Assembly: GCF_002018875.1 (NCBI RefSeq)
Contig: NZ_MVOL01000004.1
Span: 310,001-374,000, forward strand
Length of the DNA: 64,000 nt
From: Pseudomonas sp. MF4836
GTDB lineage: Bacteria; Pseudomonadota; Gammaproteobacteria; Pseudomonadales; Pseudomonadaceae
Direction: 5' to 3'
Shown: positions 40,174-50,102 of the stretch, in pieces
Numbering within the stretch: position 1 is the stretch's first letter
Layout: each line of letters starts with the position of its first letter
Translations under genes and position numbers: made by a program
Notes under the pieces: model-generated
Told to the model about the DNA's origin: nothing
Database searches by the model: none
Seen by the model: only the letters and a program-made list of their open reading frames with translations

Positions 40174-41847
40174 TTGTCTAAGCCTGTCGAACCCTTGCGT
40201 TTGCTGCTACTGGCCGAAGAGCCGGCATGGGCAGCGTTGTTGCGCGAGTGTCTCGCTCCGTTGGGAGACTCGGTTGTGCTGATCAGTGCCCCGACCTGGG
40301 ATTCTGTCAGCCGTCTGTTCAATGACGATCGCAGCGCGGTCTTGTTGACCATTGCCTCCTTGCAACCGGCCCCCGGTCGCTGCAGTTTGCCCACCGTCCT
40401 GCTGCTGGACCACGAACCCTCGGTGACCCCGGTGGGTGTCAGTGACTGGCTGATTCGCAGCGCCCTGAACCCCGATATCCTGCGGCGTTGCCTGCGCCAT
40501 GTGCGTGAGCGCGGCGTGCTGGAAACCACCCTGCAGCGCCTGGCCGAACAGGACCCGCTGACCGGTATCGCCAACCGCCAGGGATTCCAGACCCTGCTTG
40601 CCGCGCGCCTGGTTGAAAACGAAGGACGCGGGCTGGCACTGGGGCACCTGGACCTCGACAACTTCCGGCATGCCAACGACGCCCTCGGCCACCAGGCCGG
40701 CGACCGCTTGATCCTGCAGGTGGTCTCGCGGCTCAAGAGCCAGCTTGAGGCCGGCGATCAGATGGCGCGCCTGGGCAGCGACGAGTTTGCCTTGCTGATC
40801 GATACACGCCGTGCGCCGCAGCGGGCCGAATGGATGGCCGAGCGCATTACCGAGGCCATGGCCGAGCCTTACTGGATCGACGGCGAAAGCCTGCTGATCG
40901 GCTGCAGCCTGGGCGTGGCCCATGCCCGGGCCAATGCCGGGGCGGACCCGCTGATGTGGCATGCGCACATCGCCATGCAGCAGGCCAAGAGCACCCAGGG
41001 CTGCACCTTTCATATCTTCAACGAACGCATCAATCGCAATGCCCGCAGCCTCGCCGACCTGGAAAGCGAACTGCGCCGAGCCTTGCGCCGCGACGAGCTG
41101 GAGCTGCATTACCAGCCGCGCCTGAACTTGCATGACGGACAAATCGTCGGCCTCGAGGCCCTGGTGCGCTGGCGTCACGGCGAACGGGGCCTGCTGCCGC
41201 CCAGCGAGTTCGTGCCCCTGGCCGAGCAGAGCGGGCTGATCGTGCCCCTGGGCTACTGGGTGATTTCCCGTGCCCTGCGGGACATGCAGGCCCTGCGTGA
41301 GCGCGGCCTGCCGCCGCTGCACATGGCGGTCAACCTGTCGTTCCGGCAGTTCCAGGACAGCCAGTTGCTGTCGACCCTGAGCCGGCTGATTGCCGAGCGC
41401 GGCGTCGAAGCGCAGTGGCTGGAGTTCGAACTGACTGAAACCGCAGTGATGCGCCGCAGTGACCTGGTCAAGCAGACCATGGACGCCCTGGGGCGCCTGG
41501 GCGTGCGCTTTTCCCTGGACGACTTCGGCACTGGCTTCTCGTCCTTCGTGCACCTCAACAGCCTGCCGATCGCCCTGCTCAAGATCGACAAGAGTTTTGT
41601 CGGCGGCATGGAGCTGCGCGAGGAGAACCGCAAGCTGGTGCACGCCATGATCAACCTGGCGCACAACCTCAATCTGGAAGTGGTGGCCGAGGGGGTCGAA
41701 ACCCCGGAGCAACTGGCCCTGCTGCGCGGCTTCGGCTGCGACCAGGCGCAGGGTTACCTGATCAGCAAACCGCTGCCCCTGGCGGAGTTGGTGGAGTACC
41801 TGACCTTTGGCAGCAGCCAGCGATCCATGGCGGACGTGGTGAGCTAA
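40174..41847 (+). CDS. GGDEF-EAL c-di-GMP protein with degenerate receiver-like N-terminus (ProE/PA5295-like)
   Basis: 557 residues. 1-120: a receiver-like domain (LRLLLLAEEPAWAALL) without a clear phospho-acceptor context. About 125-285: GGDEF domain (DPLTGIANRQGFQTLL, LDLDNFRHANDALGHQAGD) whose signature is GSDEF, so cyclase activity may be weak or lost. About 300-545: EAL domain with EALVRW, NLSFRQFQ, ELTET, LDDFGTGFSS, KIDKSFV and EGVET, all expected phosphodiesterase residues. It probably degrades c-di-GMP. Start is TTG at 40174 with AGGGAG upstream. Divergent from rep; PA5295 is in the same place. Confidence 0.9.
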   Translation: MSKPVEPLRLLLLAEEPAWAALLRECLAPLGDSVVLISAPTWDSVSRLFNDDRSAVLLTIASLQPAPGRCSLPTVLLLDHEPSVTPVGVSDWLIRSALNPDILRRCLRHVRERGVLETTLQRLAEQDPLTGIANRQGFQTLLAARLVENEGRGLALGHLDLDNFRHANDALGHQAGDRLILQVVSRLKSQLEAGDQMARLGSDEFALLIDTRRAPQRAEWMAERITEAMAEPYWIDGESLLIGCSLGVAHARANAGADPLMWHAHIAMQQAKSTQGCTFHIFNERINRNARSLADLESELRRALRRDELELHYQPRLNLHDGQIVGLEALVRWRHGERGLLPPSEFVPLAEQSGLIVPLGYWVISRALRDMQALRERGLPPLHMAVNLSFRQFQDSQLLSTLSRLIAERGVEAQWLEFELTETAVMRRSDLVKQTMDALGRLGVRFSLDDFGTGFSSFVHLNSLPIALLKIDKSFVGGMELREENRKLVHAMINLAHNLNLEVVAEGVETPEQLALLRGFGCDQAQGYLISKPLPLAELVEYLTFGSSQRSMADVVS

Positions 41848-41892
41848 CCCGCCTGGCGAGGGGGCAATCCCGCTCGCCAGTTCAACCGATCT

Positions 41893-43302
41893 TTACGAAT
41901 CCACCTGGGCCGAGGCATAGGCCGATGGCTGCACCTGGGGCTCCAGGCGCAGCATGCGTTTCATCCGCCATTCGAAGGCCAGGGTCAGGCTGATGGCGGC
42001 GCACGCCAAGCCCAGGGCCAGGCCCCACCACACGCCGGTCGGCCCCCAGCCCAGGGTGAAGGCCATCAACCAGGCCGCCGGGGCCCCGATCAACCAGTAG
42101 CAGCCGAGGCCGACGAGGAAGGTGGTCTTGGCGTCCTTGAGCCCGCGAATCGCGCCCATGGCGATGGTTTGCGTGCCGTCGAACAGTTCGAACCAGGCCG
42201 CTACCGCCAACAGGCTCACGGCCAGGTTGATCACTTCGCGGAAGGCCGGGTCATTGTGGTCCAGGAACAGCCCGATCAACTGATTCGGCAGCAGCCAGAA
42301 CACCATGGCAAAACACAGCATCGCTACCGCACCGAAGGCGATCCCCACCCGTCCCGCCAGGCGCGCGTCGAGCAATTGCCCAGCGCCGTAGTGCTGGCCG
42401 ATGCGCATGGTGATCGCATAGGAAATCCCCGCCGGCACCATGAACGCCACCGAGACGATCTGCAACGCGATCTGGTGCGCTGCCAATTGGGTGCTGCCCA
42501 TGGTGCCCATGCACAGCGCGGCGAAGGCAAACAATCCGACCTCGACCGCATAGGTGCCGCCGATGGGCAGGCCCAGGCGCCACAGCTCCCGCAGGTAGTG
42601 GCGGTTGAGCCGCGACAGGCCCTGGCGCAACGGATAAGCGGCGTACGCCGGGTGCTGCCGGATGTGCCAGGCCAGAGCCAGGGCCATGCAGTTGGCGACG
42701 ATGGCGGTCACCAGGCCGATGCCCATCAGGCCCAGTTTCGGCAGGCCGAACATGCCGGTAATCAGTGCGTAGTTGAGCAGGAAGTTGGCCACGGTGCCGC
42801 CCAGGCTGATGACCATCACCGGCGTGGCGCGGCCGATAGCGCTGGTAAAGCCGCGCAAGGCCATGAAGCTCAGGTAGCCGGGCAGGGCGAAGGGCAGAAT
42901 CAGCAGGAACTGCGCGGCGGAGTCGACGTTGGTTTCGGTCTGGCCGAACAGCAGCAGCACCGGCTTCAGGTTCCACAGCAGCAGCCCTGCCACCAGCGCC
43001 ATCAGCCAGGCCAGCCAGAGCCCGGCCTGGGTCAGGCGCGTGGCGCCTTCGATGTCGCCGGCACCCTGACGAATCGCCACCAGGGTGCCGACCGCGGCAA
43101 TCACCCCGATGCAGAAAATCGACACGAACGAATAGCTGGCCGCGCCCAGCCCGCCACCGGCCAGGGCCTCGGGGCTGAGCCGGGCCATCATCAGGGTGTC
43201 GGTGAGGACCATCAACATGTGCGCCAACTGTGAGGCGATCAGCGGCCCCGCCAGCCGCAGGATGGCCCGGAGTTCGGTACGTGCTGGATGCTGCATGGTC
43301 AT
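41893..43302 (-). CDS. MATE family multidrug efflux pump (NorM-like)
   Basis: 469-residue 12-helix MATE transporter exporting cationic drugs or dyes in exchange for Na+ or H+. The N-terminal ELRAILRLAGPLIASQLAHMLMVLTDTLMMARLSPEALAG and the second-half repeat ELWRLGLPIGGTYAVEVGLFAFAALCMG show the two-fold MATE arrangement. Start chosen at 43302 (MTMQHPART); 43296 is also possible. Divergent from a LysR gene with a 150-bp spacer. Confidence 0.9.
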   Translation of the reverse strand: MTMQHPARTELRAILRLAGPLIASQLAHMLMVLTDTLMMARLSPEALAGGGLGAASYSFVSIFCIGVIAAVGTLVAIRQGAGDIEGATRLTQAGLWLAWLMALVAGLLLWNLKPVLLLFGQTETNVDSAAQFLLILPFALPGYLSFMALRGFTSAIGRATPVMVISLGGTVANFLLNYALITGMFGLPKLGLMGIGLVTAIVANCMALALAWHIRQHPAYAAYPLRQGLSRLNRHYLRELWRLGLPIGGTYAVEVGLFAFAALCMGTMGSTQLAAHQIALQIVSVAFMVPAGISYAITMRIGQHYGAGQLLDARLAGRVGIAFGAVAMLCFAMVFWLLPNQLIGLFLDHNDPAFREVINLAVSLLAVAAWFELFDGTQTIAMGAIRGLKDAKTTFLVGLGCYWLIGAPAAWLMAFTLGWGPTGVWWGLALGLACAAISLTLAFEWRMKRMLRLEPQVQPSAYASAQVDS

Positions 43303-43452
43303 CAGGCTCGGCAATGGGCAATGGGTCAAGAGCGCTGATTCTCGGCGCTCGTGGCGCATTGCACAAAAGGATAAAAACGATTGCTGGCATGATTAAAACT
43401 CATGCGAACCGGTTTCTGGTAGCGTGGCCGCACCGCCCACGGAGAGCGTTAT

Positions 43453-44373
43453 ATGTCTCGTCGTCTTCCTGCCCTGTATGCCTTGCGCGCCTTTGAAGCT
43501 GCGGCCCGGCACAGTTCGTTCACCCGCGCGGCCGAAGAGTTGTCGATTACCCAGAGCGCGGTCAGCCGGCATATCCGCACCCTGGAGGAGCACTTCGCCT
43601 GCCGGCTGTTCAAGCGCAGCGGGCGTAACCTGCAACTCACGGAAGCCGCGCGCCTGCTGTTGCCGGGCGTTCGCGAAGGCTTCAGCGCCCTGGAGCGGGC
43701 CTGCAATACCTTGCGCGCCGAGGATGACATTCTGCGGATGAAGGCGCCGTCGACCCTGACCATGCGTTGGCTGCTGGCGCGGCTCAGCCGTTTTCGCCAC
43801 CTGCAGCCGGGCAACGAGGTGCAACTGACCAGCGCCTGGATGGACATCGATTCGGTGGACTTCAACCAGGAACCCTTCGATTGCGCGGTGCTGCTGAGCA
43901 ACGGCCACTTTCCGGCGGACTGGGAGGCCAGCTACCTGTTTCCCGAGCTGCTGATCCCGGTTGGTGCGCCGAATCTGCTCAATGACCAGCCATGGGATGT
44001 GGCGCGCCTGGCCGTCACCGAATTGCTGCACCCGACCCCGGATCGCCGCGACTGGCGCAGCTGGCTGGAGCGCATGGGTTTGTCCGATCAGGTCTCGCTC
44101 AAGGGCGGGCAGGTCTTCGATACCCTGGAACTGGGGATGATTGCCGCGGCCCGGGGCTACGGCGTGTCCATGGGCGATTTGCTGATGGTCGCCGAAGATG
44201 TGGCCCAGGGTCGGCTGAGCCTGCCGTGGCCGACTGCGGTGGCCAGTGGCGAGAACTATTACCTGGTCTGGCCGAAAACCCGGCCCGGAGGTGAACGTTT
44301 GCGCCGCCTCAGCGATTTTCTCCAGGGCGAGGTCCAGGCCATGCAATTGCCTGAGGTAGAGCGCCTCGGCTGA
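43453..44373 (+). CDS. LysR family regulator (GcvA-like)
   Basis: 306-residue LysR protein: MSRRLPALYALRAFEAAARHSSFTRAAEELSITQSAVSRHIRTLEEHF is a textbook GcvA-subclass HTH, followed by an effector-binding domain (SAWMDIDSVDFNQEPFDCAVLL). It is divergent from the MATE gene, so it may control the pump, but no operator is defined here. Effector unknown. Confidence 0.9.
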   Translation: MSRRLPALYALRAFEAAARHSSFTRAAEELSITQSAVSRHIRTLEEHFACRLFKRSGRNLQLTEAARLLLPGVREGFSALERACNTLRAEDDILRMKAPSTLTMRWLLARLSRFRHLQPGNEVQLTSAWMDIDSVDFNQEPFDCAVLLSNGHFPADWEASYLFPELLIPVGAPNLLNDQPWDVARLAVTELLHPTPDRRDWRSWLERMGLSDQVSLKGGQVFDTLELGMIAAARGYGVSMGDLLMVAEDVAQGRLSLPWPTAVASGENYYLVWPKTRPGGERLRRLSDFLQGEVQAMQLPEVERLG

Positions 44374-44563
44374 AACGATGTAGCGCCCGTGGGAACGGCC
44401 TTGAGCGATAACCGTGCGAATTGCTCAAGTATTCATCGTTGCCGCCGAATCCTAGAAAGTGGAACTTGCGTCCTGCAGCGTTCCCCCCGTCCCCCATTAC
44501 TGGAAAATTTTGCCGAGCACGCAACCTGATCAGGATGATCCGGGCTCTCGGTCAGGAGCCGTC

Positions 44564-46540
44564 ATGCCTCAACCCCGTGCCCGGATTGCCTCACAGCTGG
44601 GCCTTGCCCTGGCTGTGATCTTGGCGATCGTGATCAGCGGCAGTGCCGTTTTTGCCCTGCGTTCGCTGGATTCCGCCAACCTCGACACGCGGGAAGAGCA
44701 CCTGGCCAGCGAAGCGCGGCTGCTGGCCGATCAGCTCAACACGTTCCACAGCACCCTGCGCGAAAGCACCCAGCGCCTGAGCGGGCTGTTCGAAAAACGC
44801 TTCAGCGGCGGCCTGAGCCTGCACCCCGAGCAGCCGGTGACAGTGGCCGGCACCTCCACGCCGGGCCTGCACCTGGGCGGCCAGGTGTTGAACAACAACT
44901 TCGAGGAGGTCGACGAGTTCAAGCAGATGACGGCTGGCGTGGCGACCGTGTTTGTCCGCAGCGGCGATGATTTTGTCCGCGTCAGCACCTCGCTGAGCAA
45001 ACAGGACGGCAGCCGCGCCATCGGCACCTTGCTCGACCATGTCCACCCGGCCTACCAGAAGCTCATGGCGGGGCAGGGTTACGTCGGCCGCGCGCTGCTG
45101 TTCGACCGCTCCTACATGACCCAATACACGCCGGTGCGCGACAGCAGCGGCAAGGTAATTGCGGTGTTGTTCGTCGGTTTCGACTACACCGATGCGCAGA
45201 ACGCCCAGTTCGACAATCTCAGGCGCTTCCGCATCGGCCAGACCGGTTCTCTGGCCTTGCTGGATGAGCAAAACAAATGGCTGGTTCCGCCTGCCGGCGT
45301 GCAGGCGCTGGATCAGGCGCTGCCGACCATGGCCGAGCTGATTCGCCAACCGGGCAAGGGCCGCTTCTGGAGTGACAAGGCCGAAGACTTCTACAGCCTG
45401 GCGGTGCCGTTCGAGGGTGGCCCCTGGGCGGTGGTGGCGAGCATGCCGAAAGCGGAAATCCGCGCGGTGACCTGGAGTGTCGGCCTGCGCCTGGTCATCG
45501 GCAGTCTGCTGGCGATGCTGCTGGCGGTTGGCGCGGCGGTCTGGCTGTTGCGCAGCAAACTGGCGCCCCTGGCAGACCTGGTGTGTCAGGCCGAGGCCCT
45601 GGGCGCCGGCGACTTGAGCGTACGGCTGAATGTGTCCAGCCAGGATGAGATCGGCCAGTTGGCGCGCAGTTTCAACCAGATGGGCGAAGCCCTGTCGACT
45701 ATGGTCGAGCACATCCGCCGGGCGGCCCAGGAGGTCAACGGCCGGGCCCAGGCGTTGTCCGGATTGTCCGGTGGCGCCTACGAGGGCATGGAGCAGCAGT
45801 CCGGCGAAATCACCAGCATGGCGGGCGCCGTGGAAGAGTTCAGCGCCACCTCGCTGAACATCGCTGACAACATGGGCAACACCGAGCGCCTGGCTCAGGA
45901 AAACGCCCAGCAGACGCGCATCGGCCGCACCTCGATGGAAGAGGCTTCATCCTCCCTGGAGCAGATCGCCAGCGCCCTGAACAGCACCGCCACGGTGATC
46001 AACACCCTGGGCCAGCGCTCCCAGGAAATCGGCGGCATTGTCGGGGTGATCACCGCCATTGCCGACCAGACCAACCTGCTGGCGCTCAATGCGGCCATTG
46101 AAGCCGCCCGGGCTGGTGAGCAGGGGCGCGGATTTGCAGTGGTGGCCGATGAGGTGCGCAACCTGGCCTCGCGCACCCGTGAGGCAACCGATGAAATCTC
46201 GGTGATGATCGGCAGCATCCAGCAGGAAACCGGCAACGCCATCAGCACCATGGAGCAGGGCAACCGGTTGATGCAGGAGGGCCTGTCGCGCAACGCCAAT
46301 GTGGCTTCGGCCCTGGCCCGGATCGATGAACAGAGCCGCAGTGCCGGCCAGCAGTTCGCCGCCATCACCACCGCGACCCAGGAGCAGAGCAGCACCGCGA
46401 CCCTGCTCAGCAGCAACCTGCAAAGCATTGCCCAGGCCAACAGCGAGCAGCGTGAAGTGGTGTCCAACCTGGCGATCACCGCCAAGGAACTGGAAGCTCT
46501 CGCCGCCGACCTGCGCCACGAAGTCGACCGCTTCCGCTAA
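44564..46540 (+). CDS. Methyl-accepting chemotaxis protein with a Cache3/Cache2-type sensor
   Basis: 658-residue chemoreceptor. TM1 about 10-32, a large periplasmic Cache-type sensor (35-300; [19 protein letters not shown] and [21 protein letters not shown]), TM2 about 305-330, HAMP about 330-385, then a cytoplasmic signalling domain with the tip [20 protein letters not shown] (about 500). The single-Cache fusion type recognises small organic acids or other metabolites in some Pseudomonas receptors; the ligand cannot be read here. CAGGAG lies 8 bases before the ATG. Confidence 0.92.
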   Translation: MPQPRARIASQLGLALAVILAIVISGSAVFALRSLDSANLDTREEHLASEARLLADQLNTFHSTLRESTQRLSGLFEKRFSGGLSLHPEQPVTVAGTSTPGLHLGGQVLNNNFEEVDEFKQMTAGVATVFVRSGDDFVRVSTSLSKQDGSRAIGTLLDHVHPAYQKLMAGQGYVGRALLFDRSYMTQYTPVRDSSGKVIAVLFVGFDYTDAQNAQFDNLRRFRIGQTGSLALLDEQNKWLVPPAGVQALDQALPTMAELIRQPGKGRFWSDKAEDFYSLAVPFEGGPWAVVASMPKAEIRAVTWSVGLRLVIGSLLAMLLAVGAAVWLLRSKLAPLADLVCQAEALGAGDLSVRLNVSSQDEIGQLARSFNQMGEALSTMVEHIRRAAQEVNGRAQALSGLSGGAYEGMEQQSGEITSMAGAVEEFSATSLNIADNMGNTERLAQENAQQTRIGRTSMEEASSSLEQIASALNSTATVINTLGQRSQEIGGIVGVITAIADQTNLLALNAAIEAARAGEQGRGFAVVADEVRNLASRTREATDEISVMIGSIQQETGNAISTMEQGNRLMQEGLSRNANVASALARIDEQSRSAGQQFAAITTATQEQSSTATLLSSNLQSIAQANSEQREVVSNLAITAKELEALAADLRHEVDRFR

Positions 46541-46554
46541 AGCGCGTCGCACAC

Positions 46555-46639
46555 CTGTAGCCGCTATCGGGCCTGACTGCGCTGGCCTGATCGAACACCG
46601 GGCAGTGGCCGCGCGCTGAACGGCGCTCGGCGGCTACAG
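46555..46639. repeat. REP-like palindromic repeat
   Basis: CTGTAGCCGC (46555) and GCGGCTACAG (46630) are perfectly complementary outer arms. The unit matches the arms of the repeat at 4995-5077. Its right edge overlaps the last codons of the six-TM gene, and it lies between two convergent genes. Confidence 0.65.
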
Positions 46640-47539
46640 GCCGGGGTCTACCCGCTTGCCGATATCGCGCAGGCGGGCCAGTTGGTCGACCATGGTCGGC
46701 GCCTCGTCCAGGCTGCTGACAAAGGTCCACAGGTAGGTCATCACCGCATACACATGGCCGGCCTTGACCGCTGGCGACAGGGCCAACTGGCTGATGGCGA
46801 CCACAAACAGCGCCGCCGCCACCGTGCCGAGAAACAGGTAGGCCACCGCTTCGCGGTCCGAGAGCCGGATACGCAGGCGCGACAACACCCGGTAATGGCG
46901 CTGCAACGACGCCGCGCCGACCCGGGCGACCATGCCGATCTCTTTTTCCAGCCGGTCATTGAGCCGCTCATGCAGTGCCTGGTTGCGCCGGGCAAAGCGT
47001 GGCAACAAGGCGCAGCACAGGATCAGCGCCAGCAGGCACGCCAGGCCGATCCACGGCTCGATCAGCGCCAGCATCGCCGCTGCGCCGACAATCGAGACCA
47101 GGGCGGTGGCGATGGTCGGAATGTGTTTCTCGAAGAAGTCGACGAACTCCCGCGCCAGCACCACCCGTGCCGCGGCGGTGGACGTGTCCTGATTCAGCAG
47201 GCGCTGGTTGAGGATCACCGGCACCGCGAGGTCGGTGTAGATGCGGGTGAAGGTCCGGGTGTCCACGGCGCGGCGCGCGGCACCGACCACCCAGAACGCC
47301 AGCACCACCACCGCATACACCAGTGCGCTGCCGGTGTCGCCGCGAATGATCGAGTCCACCGCAAAGCCGGCGAACAGCGGGTAGGCCAGGAGCAGGGCAT
47401 TTTCCAGGGCCACCAGGCTCAGGGTGAAAAACAGTTTGCCGGGGTACGCCCGGGCGATGGCCTTGAGGGTTTGGCCAGCGGATTGCTGACCGATCTTTTT
47501 GCTTTCATCCACAAGAATTTGCGACGTAACGGCTGACAT
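46634..47539 (-). CDS. Six-transmembrane ABC-exporter-like protein without an ATPase domain
   Basis: 301 residues that resemble the membrane domain of an ABC exporter (six helices at about 35-60, 70-95, 145-165, 170-190, 245-270 and 270-290; VDTRTFTRIYTDLAVPVILNQR is the coupling-type loop), but no Walker motifs follow, and no ATPase gene adjoins. Such stand-alone proteins are annotated only as ABC six-TM domain proteins. The start at 47539 is preferred over in-frame codons further up because those overlap the operator palindromes. Divergent from a TetR gene, which probably represses it. Confidence 0.8.
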   Translation of the reverse strand: MSAVTSQILVDESKKIGQQSAGQTLKAIARAYPGKLFFTLSLVALENALLLAYPLFAGFAVDSIIRGDTGSALVYAVVVLAFWVVGAARRAVDTRTFTRIYTDLAVPVILNQRLLNQDTSTAAARVVLAREFVDFFEKHIPTIATALVSIVGAAAMLALIEPWIGLACLLALILCCALLPRFARRNQALHERLNDRLEKEIGMVARVGAASLQRHYRVLSRLRIRLSDREAVAYLFLGTVAAALFVVAISQLALSPAVKAGHVYAVMTYLWTFVSSLDEAPTMVDQLARLRDIGKRVDPGL

Positions 47540-47570
47540 GGGTGCACCGAAGGGAAGATAAACGCTAATA

Positions 47571-47608
47571 TTGAGCGACTGCTCAATTATCTTTGAGCGA
47601 TCGCTCAA
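47571..47608. promoter_or_regulatory. Twin 16-bp palindromic operators
   Basis: TTGAGCGACTGCTCAA (47571-47586) and TTGAGCGATCGCTCAA (47593-47608) are two near-identical palindromes, 22 bp centre to centre, in the spacer between the six-TM gene and the TetR gene. The second is a perfect palindrome. The size and symmetry fit binding of two TetR dimers, giving auto-repression and repression of the neighbour. Confidence 0.85.
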
Positions 47609-47651
47609 AAAGCAAGCGCCGTCCATCCAGCGGCGTCCGGAGGCAAGCCCC

Positions 47652-48236
47652 ATGTCGCGTATCGACCGTAAAGACCAGATCATCGCCGCCGCCCTGGAGC
47701 TGTTTCGCAGCAAGGGTTTCGCCGATGTGTCCACCCGGGATCTGGCAGAACATGCCGGTTTATCCCGCAGCCACGTCTACCACTACTTCAGCGACTGGAA
47801 TGAGCTGCGCCGTGAGGCCTTCGTGCGCTTTGCCGACGAGCAGCTTGAAACTGCGCGCCAATCCCTGGCTGGTGCCGCGCCGCTGGAAGCGCTGCAAGGC
47901 TTCCTGCGCGACTGCCTGCCCGACTCGGCGGACGCCGGCTGGGCGCTCTGGCTGGACGCCTGGGACGAGGCCATGCACGACGCGCCCATGGCCGAGGCGT
48001 ACCTGAAGATCAACGGCGAATGGCAGGCGATGCTGGCGCACATCATCGAGCAGGGAGTGGCCGATCAAGTGTTTTGCTGCCAGAACGCCGAACGCGCAGC
48101 GCGCCAATTGTTCGCCCAGACCATGGGCTATGCCGATGACCTGTTGTTGCAGCCCTCGTATGCGGCGGCGGCAGCGGCTTTGGACGAAGTCATGGAGGTG
48201 GCGCGGCTGCTGCTGAAGATCCGACTAGTCGACTGA
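47652..48236 (+). CDS. TetR family repressor
   Basis: 194-residue TetR protein: DQIIAAALELFRSKGFADVSTRDLAEHAGLSRSHVYHYFSDWNELRREAF (about 8-57) is the DNA-binding helix-turn-helix, and the rest is an all-helical ligand domain. The ATG at 47652 gives the family start, AGGCAAG lies ahead. It is divergent from the six-TM gene with paired palindromic operators between. Ligand unknown. Confidence 0.92.
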   Translation: MSRIDRKDQIIAAALELFRSKGFADVSTRDLAEHAGLSRSHVYHYFSDWNELRREAFVRFADEQLETARQSLAGAAPLEALQGFLRDCLPDSADAGWALWLDAWDEAMHDAPMAEAYLKINGEWQAMLAHIIEQGVADQVFCCQNAERAARQLFAQTMGYADDLLLQPSYAAAAAALDEVMEVARLLLKIRLVD

Positions 48237-48341
48237 TGCTGGGGTTCGCCTGATCTTGTCTGCCTGATGCCGTTTTTTATGCTTGCTGAAACGTTTCTTC
48301 AGCGCTATAAAAATTGCACAACTCCAAGAAAGGCAACTTCC

Positions 48342-49556
48342 ATGACTCCGCTTAAACTGTTTGTCACCCTCGGCGCGTTGACGGCCGCCTCCCACGCCAT
48401 GGCCTGGGACTATGTACTGCTCGACACCGACAAGGCCGCGCAAAACCTGCACATCACCAGCCAACAGCTGGGGCTCAAAATCGACAAACCCTTCTCTGTC
48501 ACCCTGCGCACCCTGCACGGCGGGCGCCAGGAAGGGGTGAGCATTGTCGACATCGATAACGGCGCGATGAAACTCTCGGTCGTCCCCACCCGTGGCATGA
48601 ACGTCCTTCAGGCTTCCGTAGGCTCGGTGCGCCTGGGGTGGGATTCTCCGGTCAAGGAAGTGGTCAATCCGGCCTTTATCGAGCTCAACGGCCGCGGTGG
48701 CCTGGGTTGGCTCGAAGGCTTCAACGAGCTGGTCACCCGCTGCGGCTACGAATGGGTCGGCCATCCGGGGATGGATAACGGCGAGCTGCTGACCCTGCAT
48801 GGCCGGGCGGCGAATATTCCGGCGAACAGAGTCACCCTGCACATCGACGAAAAGCCGCCCTATGCCATCAGCCTGCGTGGCGAGCTCAAGGAGCAGGCGT
48901 TCAAGAAGGTCGACTTCACGGTGGTCACCGAACTGCTGACTGAACCCGGCAGCGTGAGCTTTGCCCTCAACGACACCCTGACCAACAACGGCGATTACCC
49001 GAAGGAATACCAGGCGCTGTACCACAGCAACTTCAGCACACCGTTCCTTGAAGAGGGCGCACGTTTTGCCGCACCGGTGAAGCAGGTCTCGCCGTTCAAC
49101 GACAAGGCCAAGGCGGACCTGGGGCAGTGGCAGACTTATCGCGGCCCAACCCGCGACTACGACGAAACCGTCTACAACGTGGTGCCTTATGCCGATGCCA
49201 AGGGCGAGACCCTGGCCGTGCTGCACAACAAGGCCGGCAACCTTGGCGTCTCCCTGGGCTTCAACACGCAACAGTTGCCAGTGTTCTCGCTGTGGAAAAA
49301 TACCGACACCCAGGGCCAGGGTTATGTCACCGGCCTGGAGCCGGGCACCAGCTTCTCCTACAACCGTCGCTACCAGCGGCCGCTGAACCTGGTGCCGACC
49401 ATCGGCGCCAAGGAGCAGCGGCAGTTCCAGATTCGCTACAGCCTGCTGGCGGACAAGCCGGCTGTGGATAAGTCCCTGGCCCGGATCACCCAAATCCAGG
49501 ACGGACGCCAGACTGAAGTGCGGCCAACGCCCCTGGTCGACCTGTCCAAGGAGTGA
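48342..49556 (+). CDS. Periplasmic aldose 1-epimerase family protein (DUF4432-like)
   Basis: 404 residues with a signal peptide (MTPLKLFVTLGALTAASHAMA, cleavage before WDYV). The mature part has the galactose-mutarotase-like fold: VSIVDIDNGAMKLSVVPTRGMNVLQ, LGWLEGFNELVTRCGYEWVGHPG, HGRAANIPA and EYQALYHSNFSTPFLEEGARF. It may interconvert sugar anomers in the periplasm, though many members are uncharacterised. Its TGA ends exactly where the comM remnant begins on the other strand. Confidence 0.82.
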   Translation: MTPLKLFVTLGALTAASHAMAWDYVLLDTDKAAQNLHITSQQLGLKIDKPFSVTLRTLHGGRQEGVSIVDIDNGAMKLSVVPTRGMNVLQASVGSVRLGWDSPVKEVVNPAFIELNGRGGLGWLEGFNELVTRCGYEWVGHPGMDNGELLTLHGRAANIPANRVTLHIDEKPPYAISLRGELKEQAFKKVDFTVVTELLTEPGSVSFALNDTLTNNGDYPKEYQALYHSNFSTPFLEEGARFAAPVKQVSPFNDKAKADLGQWQTYRGPTRDYDETVYNVVPYADAKGETLAVLHNKAGNLGVSLGFNTQQLPVFSLWKNTDTQGQGYVTGLEPGTSFSYNRRYQRPLNLVPTIGAKEQRQFQIRYSLLADKPAVDKSLARITQIQDGRQTEVRPTPLVDLSKE

Positions 49557-50102
49557 TCAGACACTGCTGGCGCTGGGGCGGTATTGCAGTGCTTCCGCCA
49601 GGTGCTCGCGACTGATCTGTTCGCGTTGCTCGAGGTCGGCCAGGGTCCGGGCGACCTTGAGCAGGCGATGCGCGGCTCGCAGCGACAGGGTCAAACGTTC
49701 GCAGGCGTTCTCCAGCCAATGCTCGTCGGCTGTGGATAACCTGCAATGCGCGCGCAGCCCCGGCAAATCGAGAAAGGCGTTGGCGCAACCCTGGCGTTGC
49801 TGCTGGCATTCCCGGGCCTGTGCCACCAGGGCGGCGGCGTGGGCCGTGTCTGCCCCGGGCTGCGGGGTGGGGTTCAAGGCGGTGGTTTCCCGGGCGACGG
49901 TCAGGTGCAGGTCGATTCGGTCGAGCAGCGGGCCCGAGAGCTTGTTGCGATAGCGCTGGATCTGCTCCGGGGTACAGCGACAGCGGCCGCTGGGTTCGCC
50001 CAGGTAGCCGCAGGGGCAGGGGTTCATCGCCGCCACCAGCTGGAAGCGCGCCGGAAAATGCACCCGATCCCGGGCGCGGGCGATCACGATCTCGCCCGAT
50101 TC
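49557..50102 (-). pseudogene. comM: comM, C-terminal fragment (split by element 1)
   Basis: The last 181 codons of ComM/YifB, the Mg-chelatase-like AAA+ helicase that extends strand exchange during natural transformation. It starts inside the conserved [19 protein letters not shown] stretch, with GEIVIARARDRVHFPARFQLVAAMNPCPCGYLG, and ends LAEALQYRPSASSV. No start codon or promoter remains natively. The reading frame resumes exactly at codon GAA (50102-50100), which shares the GA core with the middle fragment at 59452, so precise loss of the intervening 9.35 kb would rejoin it in frame. Confidence 0.93.
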
